Assembly: GCA_022844275.1 (NCBI GenBank)
Contig: JALHMB010000008.1
Coordinates: forward strand, 289,026 to 353,025
Source of the DNA: Hyphomicrobiaceae bacterium
GTDB taxonomy: Bacteria; Pseudomonadota; Alphaproteobacteria; Rhizobiales; Hyphomicrobiaceae
Direction: 5' to 3'
Length of the DNA: 64,000 bases
Translations under genes and position numbers: made by a program
In this document: one piece after another, positions 1 through 7,886 of the stretch
Position numbering within the stretch: the first letter of the stretch is position 1
Layout: each line of letters opens with the position of its first letter
The notes under the pieces: model-generated
What the model saw: only the letters and a program-made list of their open reading frames with translations
Databases searched by the model: none
Told to the model about the DNA's origin: nothing

Positions 1-484
1 CGTCAAATATGGTAGCAAGAGCGTTTTTTACGCCACGGATCTTGGCGTAGAGTACCGGATCCAAGGTGTCGATTGAGAAATTCCAGCACCCGAGCCCCGC
101 ATCGATGAGCTCTTGGGCTCGGTCGAATGTGATGCGGGTTCCGACGGAGTTGATGAGTACAAAGACCCCAGGATGCTTCGATCCGGCTTTAATGAGATCC
201 AGTATGTGCGGATAGAGAAGGGGGTCTCCGCCACTAAGTTGAAGCGTTTGCATTCCCAAGGCGGCCGCTTCATCAATGAGCCGCAGCGCTAAGTCAAGTG
301 GCATGTGGCCAGCATTATTCTTGCGGCTTCCTGGCATCTGGACGTTGATGGCGCGGCGCCGCTCCGCCATCAAATCAGAATAGTAGTCCTGCCGCAGGCT
401 GCAGTACGAGCACTTGTGATAGCAGTATAGGGTTGGCTTCAGGACGAACTGCTTCAATTGGCGGGAGGCGGGTGAGATCTGCAT
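1..484 (-). CDS. Radical SAM protein, 3' end cut off by the window edge
   Basis: Reading the minus strand from an ATG at 482-484 gives 161 uninterrupted codons that run off the left edge, so only the N-terminal part is present. Residues 21-28 read CYHKCSYC, the CxxxCxxC motif that binds the radical SAM [4Fe-4S] cluster, and LQLSGGDPLLYP about 85 residues in is the GGDP/GGE motif that contacts SAM. The family cleaves S-adenosylmethionine to start radical chemistry. Substrate and subfamily cannot be told; maturases of peptides or cofactors are possible because the N-terminus resembles that group. The gene has no close partner to its right (354 bp gap). Membership in the superfamily is clear from the two motifs, the role is not. 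Confidence 0.85.
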   Translation of the reverse strand, partial: MQISPASRQLKQFVLKPTLYCYHKCSYCSLRQDYYSDLMAERRRAINVQMPGSRKNNAGHMPLDLALRLIDEAAALGMQTLQLSGGDPLLYPHILDLIKAGSKHPGVFVLINSVGTRITFDRAQELIDAGLGCWNFSIDTLDPVLYAKIRGVKNALATIFD

Positions 485-838
485 GAAGCTGCCTCGAACC
501 CTACTTGCAATTCAAAAATCGAGGTCGATTACTGACGGCCAGTTCAGTAGCAACGCATGCACCTTGCCGCTCAACTGTGCTTAGCTCGTTAAGAGTATCA
601 TCATTTGAGTTTGATGCCAACTAATAGGCGGACCCCGCTGCCATTCTCTGCCGTTGATTTTCGGATCGACCTGCTGCGAAGTAGCGATGGCGGTCCCGCG
701 TGCAACGTGATGACTGACGTGAGCCCCTGCAAATCCTCCAGGAATGGGTAGAGTCCGCATCTCCAGGAAGCAGACGGGATGAAGAAGAGCTGGTTCAAGG
801 CGACGACGCGGCTATCGTCGCGGACTTCCAAGGTTTAG
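485..838. other. Intergenic stretch without convincing gene
   Basis: No ribosome-binding site with a plausible reading frame was seen. A 76-codon minus-strand frame (601-831) starts with TTG two codons after a stop and resembles no family I know. The stretch separates the radical SAM gene from the methyltransferase block and probably holds the promoter of the former. Confidence 0.5.
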
Positions 839-1546
839 CTAGCGGTCTGAGAGCGTTGAGATCCACACAAGACGCGTGGCTTGAGTAGGCTTAGACGGCG
901 TCCACACCACCCAGCAATAGCGCTGATTGGCAATCGTTGGCGTCGCCTGGGACGGGTCACCATTGGGCCAGCAGATGCATTCGTCGAGCGCGTAGATGGC
1001 GGTTGGCGGATGTGCGACGTAGAACCGATGTCGTCGTGGATGGCACAGACTGGTGATGTTCAACAGCATCGCCACTTTGCCGCCCGTGGAGGCAACCAGC
1101 TGCAGCGCATGCTTTGCGAACGCATCAGCAAGCCCACGCCCATAAGGCGGATTGGTCACGATATGACGGGCGAGGGGAATACGCTCGGCCAGGAAATCCC
1201 GGCCACCTTCACCGAACCCATAGTCAACGAGATCGGTGGAGATCACATCGTGACCAGCGGCTGCCAGAACCTTGGCAATGTGACCTTCGCCACAAGCGGG
1301 CTCCCAGATGGACCCATCGAAGGATTCAACAGAGAGCAGGGCTCGGGTTGCTTCGGGCGGCGTCGGATAGAACTCGTACGGCGCTCGTCCAGGCGCCACA
1401 CGCGGACCGAACCGGAAGGCTTTTGCGGTTGCCGACGCGATGGCACTTACCCGAACCTCATCCGGATGCAGCAAACGCATCCTGGTGGTCTCTGAAGCCA
1501 CTTTGCGGGCCGAAAGCTCGATAGGAGAGAGAAGCCGTCGCGTCAT
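839..1546 (-). CDS. SAM-dependent DNA methyltransferase, plasmid/phage type
   Basis: A 235-aa class I methyltransferase. YPTPPEATRALL (about residue 60) precedes the SAM-binding motif WEPACGEGHIA, and TNPPYGRG is the catalytic NPPY motif of N6-adenine (or N4-cytosine) DNA methyltransferases. Such solitary enzymes on mobile elements methylate adenine in DNA and often shield the incoming element from host restriction. No restriction endonuclease is next to it, so it is an orphan. Its start overlaps the stop of the upstream gene by 4 bases (ATGA), placing it last in a run of at least six tightly coupled minus-strand genes (2722 down to 839). The fold and motifs are clear; the recognition site is unknown. 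Confidence 0.8.
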   Translation of the reverse strand: MTRRLLSPIELSARKVASETTRMRLLHPDEVRVSAIASATAKAFRFGPRVAPGRAPYEFYPTPPEATRALLSVESFDGSIWEPACGEGHIAKVLAAAGHDVISTDLVDYGFGEGGRDFLAERIPLARHIVTNPPYGRGLADAFAKHALQLVASTGGKVAMLLNITSLCHPRRHRFYVAHPPTAIYALDECICWPNGDPSQATPTIANQRYCWVVWTPSKPTQATRLVWISTLSDR

Positions 1547-1809
1547 GACGCCAGCTTCCGTTGGCCATCGATGCGGATATCAACGCGGGGCAGGGGATCA
1601 ATGCTGTTTTCGTCTGCCTGCTCGAGATGCCAATGGCCGATGCCCACAGCAACGATGCCAAGGTAATCCAGCCCTAACGCATCAGCATAGTGCCCGAGAT
1701 TGCCGATCAAGTCGGCAATGGCGTCTTCAACGGTATCCACGCCGGTCGCCTCAGCGAACGACCGGATACATTCCTCGGCGCAGAGGGCGCGTTCGATATT
1801 GCTCGTCAT
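1543..1809 (-). CDS. Hypothetical acidic protein, 88 aa
   Basis: This is an 88-residue acidic protein with no recognised domain. Translation is probably coupled to its neighbours: it starts inside the ATGA overlap with the gene upstream (1806-1809) and ends inside the overlap with the methyltransferase (1543-1546). The sequence has helical segments (AEECIRSFAEATGVDTVEDA) but no membrane or signal segment. The position in an anti-restriction-like gene run suggests an accessory role in establishment of the element, which is inference only. Confidence 0.6.
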   Translation of the reverse strand: MTSNIERALCAEECIRSFAEATGVDTVEDAIADLIGNLGHYADALGLDYLGIVAVGIGHWHLEQADENSIDPLPRVDIRIDGQRKLAS

Positions 1810-2129
1810 GACGCCAGCACCTCATCTTCCGGCAGCTTGCTATCGAGCAACGCCACAATCTCCGGCGGGAGGTACTTGCGTGGATCGTCATAGCCACATT
1901 TGGCACTGGGCGGGATGAGAGGCATGCCATCCTTGGCAATCGCGATGATGATTTCATTGTGGATGCCCCATTGCCAGCTACGTACGTCATAGCCGGCGTT
2001 TTCAAGCACCTTCACGACCTCCTGGGTCATGACCTGGCTTTCGCCGTCGTTGAAGCCGAATTTGTCAAAGGCTTCCTCCCAGATCCACTCGTGGATGTTG
2101 CCACAGGTCAGGCATTCGGACTTAGGCAT
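1806..2129 (-). CDS. Hypothetical protein, 107 aa, possible N-terminal zinc knuckle
   Basis: I chose the ATG at 2127-2129, which overlaps the upstream stop by 8 bases; the open frame continues upstream to 2294 but that part is a shadow of the next gene. The protein begins MPKSECLTCGNIHEW, a CxxC pair near the N-terminus, followed by a mixed alpha/beta stretch and a PPEIVALLDSKLPEDE tail. One CxxC alone does not make a zinc finger, although a dimeric site would be possible. No known family was recognised. It belongs to the coupled run 2722-839. Confidence 0.6.
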   Translation of the reverse strand: MPKSECLTCGNIHEWIWEEAFDKFGFNDGESQVMTQEVVKVLENAGYDVRSWQWGIHNEIIIAIAKDGMPLIPPSAKCGYDDPRKYLPPEIVALLDSKLPEDEVLAS

Positions 2130-2343
2130 CGAGGTCGCTTTCATGGGTTGTACGGACCCGGACATCGATGATCTCGTAGCTGCCCTGGTCGAGGAGCTCG
2201 ATCTGCGCACCGGACTTGAAGCCCTGCTGCAGATAAACCGCGCGTGCTTGATCCCTGGCTTCGGTGGAATTCCTAGCCGTGACGTAGATGGCATGGACGC
2301 GGGTCTCGCGAATGCGGACCTGGAAGGCTTGCGTGCGGCTCAT
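2122..2343 (-). CDS. Small basic protein, DpnD/PcfM-like in outline
   Basis: This 73-aa protein starts at an ATGA overlap with the upstream 54-aa gene. The pattern FQVRIRETRVHAIYVTARNS followed by an AAA-type helix (TEARDQARAVYLQQG) and a final beta strand resembles the short DpnD/PcfM C-terminal fold found on conjugative elements and phages, where its function is unknown. The resemblance is to the layout only, so the assignment is tentative. It is coupled to neighbours on both sides by overlaps, consistent with one transcript. Confidence 0.55.
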   Translation of the reverse strand: MSRTQAFQVRIRETRVHAIYVTARNSTEARDQARAVYLQQGFKSGAQIELLDQGSYEIIDVRVRTTHESDLDA

Positions 2344-2504
2344 GCTTTGAGGCTTTCATCGACGGTATAGGCGGGGTTGCCGTCATAGTGGTCCTGCGCG
2401 AACCAGGCATCGAGGATGTCATCCAGCTCCGCGTCGGGAATGCCCTGAATAGGGAAGGGGAAGAGGTCACCAATCACGGCGCGCTCTTTGGCAGTGAGAC
2501 TCAT
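2340..2504 (-). CDS. Hypothetical microprotein, 54 aa
   Basis: A short gene that overlaps both neighbours by 4 bases (ATGA at 2501-2504 and at 2340-2343). The product (MSLTAKERAVIGDLFPFPIQ at its start, then a conserved-looking IPDAELDDILDAWFAQDHYDG stretch) is acidic and has no recognised domain. The double overlap and protein-like composition are the reasons for calling it real. Confidence 0.55.
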   Translation of the reverse strand: MSLTAKERAVIGDLFPFPIQGIPDAELDDILDAWFAQDHYDGNPAYTVDESLKA

Positions 2505-2722
2505 CGCTGGGCCTCCCCTTGCGCAGGCTTGTCCTTGCGAATGCGGACAACGAGGCGTCCGTCACCGTTCACCGGCACGAATTCGAGCGCGAGGTTCAGC
2601 CCCTGGCCGTCCTCGTGCAGCCAGGCGGCGCCGACCTTGGTCCAGTAAGCGGCTTTGCCTTCGCCCCGGACGTGCAACACGTCATGCGTCGGCTTGCGGT
2701 TGGTGGTTTGTTGAGTTGCCAT
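2501..2722 (-). CDS. Conserved plasmid protein, 73 aa, paralogue of the 30290-30511 product
   Basis: The start is the ATG at 2720-2722 because GGAGACAGCCGCA gives a good ribosome site just upstream; the frame stays open to 2932 but without protein-like sequence. The product has the pattern AYWTKVGAAWLHEDGQG, then a VPVNGDGRLVVR strand. The gene at 30290-30511 encodes the same layout (SYWTRIGRLFPHDDGKGQ, then LPVNGRIVIR), so the element carries two members of this family. These are small all-beta-looking proteins common on alphaproteobacterial plasmids with no established role that I know. It heads the coupled gene run down to 839. Confidence 0.7.
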   Translation of the reverse strand: MATQQTTNRKPTHDVLHVRGEGKAAYWTKVGAAWLHEDGQGLNLALEFVPVNGDGRLVVRIRKDKPAQGEAQR

Positions 2723-3053
2723 TGCGGCTGTCTCCTTTGGTTCGAGGCCACACCCGTTGCGGCCTGTCGGGGCCCAAGGGAGCCCACGGCTGTGAGGAGA
2801 CAGGACAGAGGGGAGGGGCGTCACCCGCCTGCACAAGCGCACGCGCGGAAGGCGGGGATACCCCTTGGACAGGCTCCGCCGGGGCTTACCTTCCCCCGAC
2901 GGATTGGACGCACGGCGTGCTGCCTCGGCCAATCAGACAAAAATGGCTACGACAAACGGCATGCCCATCAGACGACGCCGTAGCGGCAAGCAACTGGCGT
3001 CTCATACTTGAGCTGGATGCTGTCCGTACGCGTCGCGGCCAATCTGAAAGATA
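2723..3053. promoter_or_regulatory. Hairpin-rich leader of the minus-strand gene run
   Basis: 331 bp of GC-rich non-coding DNA lie ahead of the gene at 2722. It can pair CCCGCC (near 2824) with GGCGGG (near 2851). Positions 2867-2922 resemble 4481-4534 in front of the patatin gene (about 40 of 57 positions agree, including TCCGCC, GGATTGGAC and ACGGCGTG). Both copies sit 125-145 bp ahead of a minus-strand start, so a shared promoter or single-strand initiation element is plausible. Confidence 0.4.
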
Positions 3054-4355
3054 CTAGCATTTGCCGCCGGTGTTTGAGCCCAGCCCCACACTTGGAAATG
3101 GTAGCGTAGATGAAAGCTTCCACATCATCAGCCCGTCTGGCTGATATGCCCAATAGCGTCCCTCATACTTAGAACTCCATAGTGCATTGCTGTAAGGAAG
3201 CGCGAAATCTGCGCTCAGGTATCCCATGTTGACCAGCCTTTTTGCGATGCATGGTTCAACCTTTGACAGCTGAGTGGGAAACGTCGCCAGCGTGAGCAGA
3301 TCAGCGGAGAGCTTCTCCCGCTCTGTATTTAGGTACTTTTCCGGTGTCAGCACATCGGGCTTGTGGGTTGGGAGCTGCTTGATTGTCCAGTAGATGCCAT
3401 TCGGAAAGCGGCGCTTGAACTCTTCCAACAGCTCATTGACTTGATTTCTTCTAAGGTGTTGTTGTGCAATGTCTACCACGTGCTCAACTTGATCCAACCA
3501 GCTGACTGGCGCTGAGAATAGCACTGGAGGCATGCCAGCATCACTCGCGAACACCACGGTCTTATTCTCGATGGAAGTCAGGCCAAGGTTATCGATCACT
3601 CCACCATCTGTGAGTAATATTTGCTTCCGCGCATTGGCAATCTTGTCAGCGTATGATCGAGTCTGCAAACCATCGACCCAGCTGACATCACCTGGCTCAA
3701 TTTTCAACGGTGACAGGAACGGGGGAAATGCGCTTGAGCCAGCGATAGCTGTGGCAATGTCTACGTTTGGATTCTCGATATAGCCCAGAATATCATCTCC
3801 CATTCGCTCTCGAGCGAACGTCCAGATGGCGCGGGTTCCATAATTAACAGCATTGAAGTGGAAGCTAGGCTTGACGGGCAACGCTGCCAAATTACCGGAT
3901 CCAACCAGCTGCCTATACGCTCCTTTGAGTATCTCCGGTCCTTTTCGGTATGCGCGTAAGACGCTTGACCAGGTTTGGTCGATGACCGTTGTGTTGGAGA
4001 AGTTCAGGATTGGTTCCGAAATCAGTTTGTCAAAGTTAGTCGCAATGCCCGTTCCCTCATCGAACTGAAGTTGCTTCCAGCGGATAGCAAGTAGCCCAGC
4101 GATGATGGAGCCACCCGAGACGCTCGAAACGCTACGTGCGCAAGGCAGTAACCCAAGCTCATTGAGGCGCTTGAGTGACCCCAGATGAAAGAGCATAGCG
4201 CGATAGCCGCCTCCAGAGAGAGCAAGAGCATATTCTTCGGTGGGCCAACGGTCGCTTGTGCAATGAGGGGGCTTGGCCTGGGCGCTCGATGCTGAAGGCG
4301 CCATTAGCAAAACAATCATTACGCCGGCGAGGAATGCGAATAATCGTTGCCGCAT
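3054..4355 (-). CDS. Secreted patatin-like phospholipase
   Basis: A 433-aa protein with a signal peptide (residues 1-27: charged start, hydrophobic LAGVMIVLLM core, ASSAQA cleavage region). ALALSGGGYRAMLFHLG (about 44-59) is the patatin oxyanion-hole loop, SVSSVSGGS (about 76-83) holds the nucleophile Ser80 in an S-V-S-G-G form of the GxSxG motif, and LLTDGGVIDNLG carries the catalytic Asp of the DGG motif. Patatins are Ser-Asp dyad lipid acyl hydrolases. Export suggests action in the periplasm or outside the cell, unlike the cytoplasmic CapV-type defence patatins. It is a single gene with its own upstream leader. Function as an acyl hydrolase is well supported; the lipid substrate is unknown. 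Confidence 0.88.
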   Translation of the reverse strand: MRQRLFAFLAGVMIVLLMAPSASSAQAKPPHCTSDRWPTEEYALALSGGGYRAMLFHLGSLKRLNELGLLPCARSVSSVSGGSIIAGLLAIRWKQLQFDEGTGIATNFDKLISEPILNFSNTTVIDQTWSSVLRAYRKGPEILKGAYRQLVGSGNLAALPVKPSFHFNAVNYGTRAIWTFARERMGDDILGYIENPNVDIATAIAGSSAFPPFLSPLKIEPGDVSWVDGLQTRSYADKIANARKQILLTDGGVIDNLGLTSIENKTVVFASDAGMPPVLFSAPVSWLDQVEHVVDIAQQHLRRNQVNELLEEFKRRFPNGIYWTIKQLPTHKPDVLTPEKYLNTEREKLSADLLTLATFPTQLSKVEPCIAKRLVNMGYLSADFALPYSNALWSSKYEGRYWAYQPDGLMMWKLSSTLPFPSVGLGSNTGGKC

Positions 4356-4480
4356 ATGATCCTCCTGGCACTTCGAGATCTTCGACTGACATTATGGTTT
4401 GCTGTTTACGGCTTTGTGCAGTGAGACGACGGTAACAATATCGCTGCAATCTGTAACGACGTCCAATCACCTCCCGGTCC

Positions 4481-4534
4481 GGACCACGTCCGCCAGGGCT
4501 CACCTTCAAGGAAGGATTGGACCAACGGCGTGGT
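4481..4534. repeat. Leader motif, copy 2 (copy 1 at 2867-2922)
   Basis: This segment shares about 70 percent of its positions with 2867-2922, with blocks GGAC, TCCGCC, GGGCT, ACCTT, GGATTGGAC and ACGGCGTG in the same order and spacing. It lies 126 bp ahead of the patatin start. A shared regulatory or replication-priming role is inferred from position only. Confidence 0.4.
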
Positions 4535-4975
4535 GGTACCGCAAATGGAAAGCTCGATGCGGGCCACAAGCCGTCACGCCTGACACCCCACTCTGTGAAG
4601 CGATTGGCCTAGTGTGGCTGGCTCTCTCGTCAGAATTGTGCAGCGCCATGGGCAGGTTTTGAACACAGACGCTTCCGACCTCTCTGAGCACACCGGTGAA
4701 CGCGTCCATGAACTCGTAGGTCTGCGGGGCTTCCTGCTCAAGAACCTGCAGACAGATGGGCTTGAACTCCTCATCTGTGAAAAACGAGACGGACCCAGCG
4801 TTTGGCGAATGCCGATGCTCGGAGCGATGCGCCGAGGTGGCAAGCGAGCCTCGAAGACCCGCCACGCGCAGGCGCAATCACGCGGATCGATGAGGCCACC
4901 CTTCGCGCAGGCCGCGACGAAGGAATGCTCGAGCGTGCGGGAGAGCGTGACTTCGGGATTGGCTGCATGACGCAA
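4506..4975 (-). pseudogene. Possible frameshifted hypothetical gene
   Basis: Two minus-strand frames look protein-like in succession. The first, from about 4975, reads RHAANPEVTLSRTLEHSF and continues to roughly 4830. The second, in another frame from about 4805, reads SFFTDEEFKPICLQVLEQ and EFMDAFTGVLREVGSVCVQN before stopping at 4506. Outside these spans each frame becomes arginine- and serine-rich shadow sequence. One gene broken by a single-base change near 4805-4830 would explain this. It follows the PcfJ-like gene on the same strand. No family is recognised, so this rests on composition only. Confidence 0.3.
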
Positions 4976-5017
4976 GGATATGAAGGCAAGGAATGGCTAG
5001 CCTGGACATGCGGTTCA

Positions 5018-6388
5018 TCACTGCACCTCCTTCGCGCTTGCCAGGAATGTTGGCGGTGGCGGCTGCGAAGGCGTCGGCGGCAAATTCGGCTGGCAAACCT
5101 CCGCGTAAGGCGAGAGCACATTGCAGCGCCCGACATGTTGCAACGCCGGTTGATGGATGAGCGTCGCGTAGTCGCAGAAATTGCTGCCGCCGATACGCAC
5201 GAGCTGCGGCTGGTCGATGACCTTCGTGTGATCGCAGAAGTTCGAGCCACCAATGGCCACCAGGCTTGGCATCATGAGGGTTGGCGCGTGCTGCGCTAAC
5301 AGGTGACCACCAATGAACGACAGCCGGTCAACACGAACGGGCTGCTTACCAAAGACAAGCGTACCCTCGACGCGGGCGACGCGCTTCAGCAGCCGCACCG
5401 GAACCTGTTCAAGGTTCAAGCGGATGTATGGAACACTGCAGAGGAAATGAAGTTCGGGGAACGTGATGGTTGGCGGAACCACAATGTACCCGGAGAAGAT
5501 CCGATGTGCGTTGGTTTCAGAGAGGATTTCATACGTCCCGTCCGTCGTCAGGCAGGCGCGAGGATGAGTCCCTTGAGGCAAGCCTCGGACACTAACGAGG
5601 TCACCCGGCGAGCGCAGATGCTGAAGGGCGCGACAAAGCGGCGGTAGGAGCCGGTCGCCGACGGTGAGCGGCGACCGCGCTTGCAGGTGCGTGATGTTTC
5701 CGGACATGCAGCCGTATTGCAGCGTGACGCGAGGTCTCTCGTCCTCCATGAGCGTGAAGAAGCGCGACGTCCCGTTCTTGATCTTCTGCCAGTAGGCAAG
5801 GGCAAAAAGTGCTTCGCGCGCCGTTGGCCTTCGCTCAAGGCTGCTGAGAACAGAATGGTCGTAGCAACTCCCCGTGCAGTGGCGCAGCGCAATCCCGTCT
5901 TCACGCAAATGACGTGGGTGCGTCATTTCCGTAAGGCTGAAGGGCGGATCCTCCCAGAGAATGCGCCGAGGCGTGACCGGCCTGTTTGCGGCCTCGGTGA
6001 GCGCACAACGATGTCTTGCCAAGCCCGTCGCCACCAGCGAGGCGAAGCCCACCTTGCTGCCCATCAGCTGCGGCTTGTCCTTGAGCGCGTTGGCAACGAC
6101 ACTTACGGGATAGTCAGCCCCGACGAGAGGATAACCCTGCCGGGTCTTTGCGAGGTGGGCGAGAAGCTTGCTTGCGAGCCAGGTCAGATGCTGCGGGTGA
6201 TAGACGCCGCCGAGCCGCTCGATGAGATCCATAAGAATAAGAGCGGCACGGGCGTGATTGCGCCGAACGGCACTCGGGAAGGGGATGCGCGTCTGGATGT
6301 CCGCGTTCCCAGACGCTTCGCGACCGGTTAGGACATTCTCTATGGCGTAGAGGGCTTTCTCCGGCGTGATGCTTGACTGCTGAACCAT
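5018..6388 (-). CDS. PcfJ-like protein with C-terminal repeat region
   Basis: I start this 456-aa protein at the ATG at 6386-6388 (MVQQSSITPEKALYAIENVL); upstream the frame is open but arginine/proline-rich and overlaps strong hairpins. Around residue 165 HLREDGIALRHCTGSCYDHS matches the core of the PcfJ-like family (a glycine followed by LHHCVGSY-type sequence), and RFFTLMEDERPRVTLQYG is its following strand. PcfJ-like proteins occur on conjugative elements and their role is unestablished. The C-terminal third has short repeats containing IGGSNFCDHTKVIDQPQLVR and IGGSNFCDYATLIHQPALQH, each about 22 residues, which suggest a solenoid tail. A proline-rich segment ends the protein. Confidence 0.65.
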   Translation of the reverse strand: MVQQSSITPEKALYAIENVLTGREASGNADIQTRIPFPSAVRRNHARAALILMDLIERLGGVYHPQHLTWLASKLLAHLAKTRQGYPLVGADYPVSVVANALKDKPQLMGSKVGFASLVATGLARHRCALTEAANRPVTPRRILWEDPPFSLTEMTHPRHLREDGIALRHCTGSCYDHSVLSSLERRPTAREALFALAYWQKIKNGTSRFFTLMEDERPRVTLQYGCMSGNITHLQARSPLTVGDRLLPPLCRALQHLRSPGDLVSVRGLPQGTHPRACLTTDGTYEILSETNAHRIFSGYIVVPPTITFPELHFLCSVPYIRLNLEQVPVRLLKRVARVEGTLVFGKQPVRVDRLSFIGGHLLAQHAPTLMMPSLVAIGGSNFCDHTKVIDQPQLVRIGGSNFCDYATLIHQPALQHVGRCNVLSPYAEVCQPNLPPTPSQPPPPTFLASAKEVQ

Positions 6389-6779
6389 GGCGCTACGCGT
6401 CCGTACGTTGATGGGTTGCCCTGATGGGCGGGGCACGCGTGAAGGCGTGCCCCGCTTACGCGGCACAAGGCGGCTGGCCTTCGGGGGAAAGGCGCGTTCC
6501 GCTCTTTGCAGCGAAGGAGAAGCGCGCCGCTCGCAATCTGAGCGGCGCGGTGCTGGCTGCAGGCGTCCCCGCAGCTGCCAGGCGTTCGGCAGACCCCTCC
6601 TGGCTATGGGCGTAGTGCACCCCGGCCCGAAGGCCGGAGCCGCTGCCTTTTCGAGCGGTGCAGCCCCATGCACCGCCACAGCACATGATGGTTTTGTCGC
6701 TCAATTCAGGCCCGTCAACGGCGCTGCGCGCGCTTTGCTTCCTCCGTGATGCCACCCGCATTTCCCGCAAGAAACGGCA
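6389..6779. promoter_or_regulatory. Leader with three perfect GC-rich hairpins
   Basis: 391 bp without a convincing gene. Three perfect inverted repeats were found: GCGGGGCACGC at 6428-6438 with its complement at 6445-6455 (6-nt loop), CGCGCCGCTC at 6523-6532 with 6540-6549, and CCGGCC at 6622-6627 with 6632-6637 (CGAA loop). They lie 40-250 bp ahead of the PcfJ-like start. Stacked hairpins ahead of establishment genes fit terminators, or the folded single-strand promoters known from leading regions of conjugative plasmids; neither can be proven here. Confidence 0.5.
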
Positions 6780-7505
6780 TCATCTGCGCTTCCCACTGTC
6801 GCGCGAATGAGCCTGCAAATGCTGCGTTTTCAGCGCGTCCAGCTGCGCGTTCGTCAGAGGGGCAACGACCTCTTCGACCTTGTGCTCAGGCGGCAACAAA
6901 TCGGTCACAAACAGGACAAACGCCTGCGGTCCCGAAGCGATGTTGAGGGCGGATGCGAGCTTTGACGCGGGCTCATACGCGAGCACGCGACCGCTTTGGT
7001 TTTCATCGAACGCTTGGGTCAGGTTCTGATAGCGCAGGTCCATGATTGCGGCGGCGAGCCGCGCACTGACGCCAGCCAACTCCCAACACGCTCTGGCCCG
7101 CCGCCAGACGTAGCTGCGGTGTCGCGCACTGATCCGATAGAATTCCCAACGTGCAGCCTCGTCCGCCGTGAGCTGGCGCAGCAGTTGGCGTGGCGACAAT
7201 CCAAGTTGCCTGGCGAGTTTCGCGACATCGCCAGCGCTGATTGCGAGCCGCCCCTGCGACAGTGCCTGCAGATGCGGTCGACTGAGGAAACGCGAGGCGG
7301 CAAGCCGTGCGCCCACACAGCCCGTCCGGTGCAAATGAAAGGCGACCCGCGCTTCAAGACTGTTCGGGTCTTGCCCCTCGACGAGAAGGGGCCATGGGCG
7401 CGCGCGCGGTGCCGCCTTCGGCCCACGCGTTGGAGCCTCCCGCGTGCGGGATTCATTATCGCCCGCACCCCGCGCCTTTTCGTCGTGGATGCTGGATACA
7501 TGCAT
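6780..7505 (-). CDS. HTH (Cro/CI-like) regulator-type protein, 241 aa
   Basis: The start ATG at 7503-7505 is chosen because GGGGAGG stands 7-8 bases upstream; a GTG at 7529 is an in-frame alternative. After a basic N-terminus, residues around 60-110 (GARLAASRFLSRPHLQALSQ, then AISAGDVAKLARQLGLSPRQ) look like a Cro/CI-type helix-turn-helix. The C-terminal half is helical with no recognised ligand domain. It is probably a DNA-binding regulator of the element. A terminator stands directly ahead of it (7535-7566), so it is transcribed separately from ardC. Confidence 0.6.
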   Translation of the reverse strand: MHVSSIHDEKARGAGDNESRTREAPTRGPKAAPRARPWPLLVEGQDPNSLEARVAFHLHRTGCVGARLAASRFLSRPHLQALSQGRLAISAGDVAKLARQLGLSPRQLLRQLTADEAARWEFYRISARHRSYVWRRARACWELAGVSARLAAAIMDLRYQNLTQAFDENQSGRVLAYEPASKLASALNIASGPQAFVLFVTDLLPPEHKVEEVVAPLTNAQLDALKTQHLQAHSRDSGKRR

Positions 7506-7534
7506 GCAAATCCTCCCCTCGTGACACACGGCAA

Positions 7535-7566
7535 CAAAAAAGCCCCAGTGAAAACCAACTGGAGCT
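7535..7566 (-). terminator. Rho-independent terminator after ardC
   Basis: On the minus strand AGCTCCAGT pairs with ACTGGGGCT across an 8-nt loop (one A-C mismatch), followed by a run of six T. It lies between the end of ardC (7887) and the start of the HTH gene, so it should stop transcripts coming from ardC. Confidence 0.7.
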
Positions 7567-7886
7567 CGGCTACGGGCGCTATTCGCCCGGACTGATTTTA
7601 AAAGAGTTTCTCTTCAACTACGTCATCGGCGCATACCTCCGGCCCGGTTGATCTCTAGATTCAATTCGAAATCCGAAGCGTGGCGGATCTTGGGCAGCCA
7701 CCTACGACTTTCTGAGGAGTTCTGCGGCGCTTTTCAGGGCAGGAGTTCCCGAACGCCACGCACCACAAGGCCAATCTCGCATTTGAGGCCGTGTCAAAGC
7801 GGGCACATATGGTGGCGCAATTAAATGCAGCCGAGTGGAGGCCAAAACAATCCGCGATTAGAATTCTGAAAAAGCGAGAATATGCG
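7567..7886. other. Intergenic stretch between ardC and the HTH gene
   Basis: 320 bp downstream of the ardC remnant. No gene, repeat or clear promoter was recognised; it is richer in A and T than its surroundings around 7590-7620, where an HTH-gene promoter could lie. Confidence 0.4.

Noticed and set aside
601..831. 76-codon minus-strand frame
   Set aside because: TTG start two codons after a stop, no ribosome site and no recognised family.
3054..4355. Patatin as a CBASS CapV-type effector
   Set aside because: The protein has a signal peptide and no cyclic-nucleotide synthase gene is nearby.
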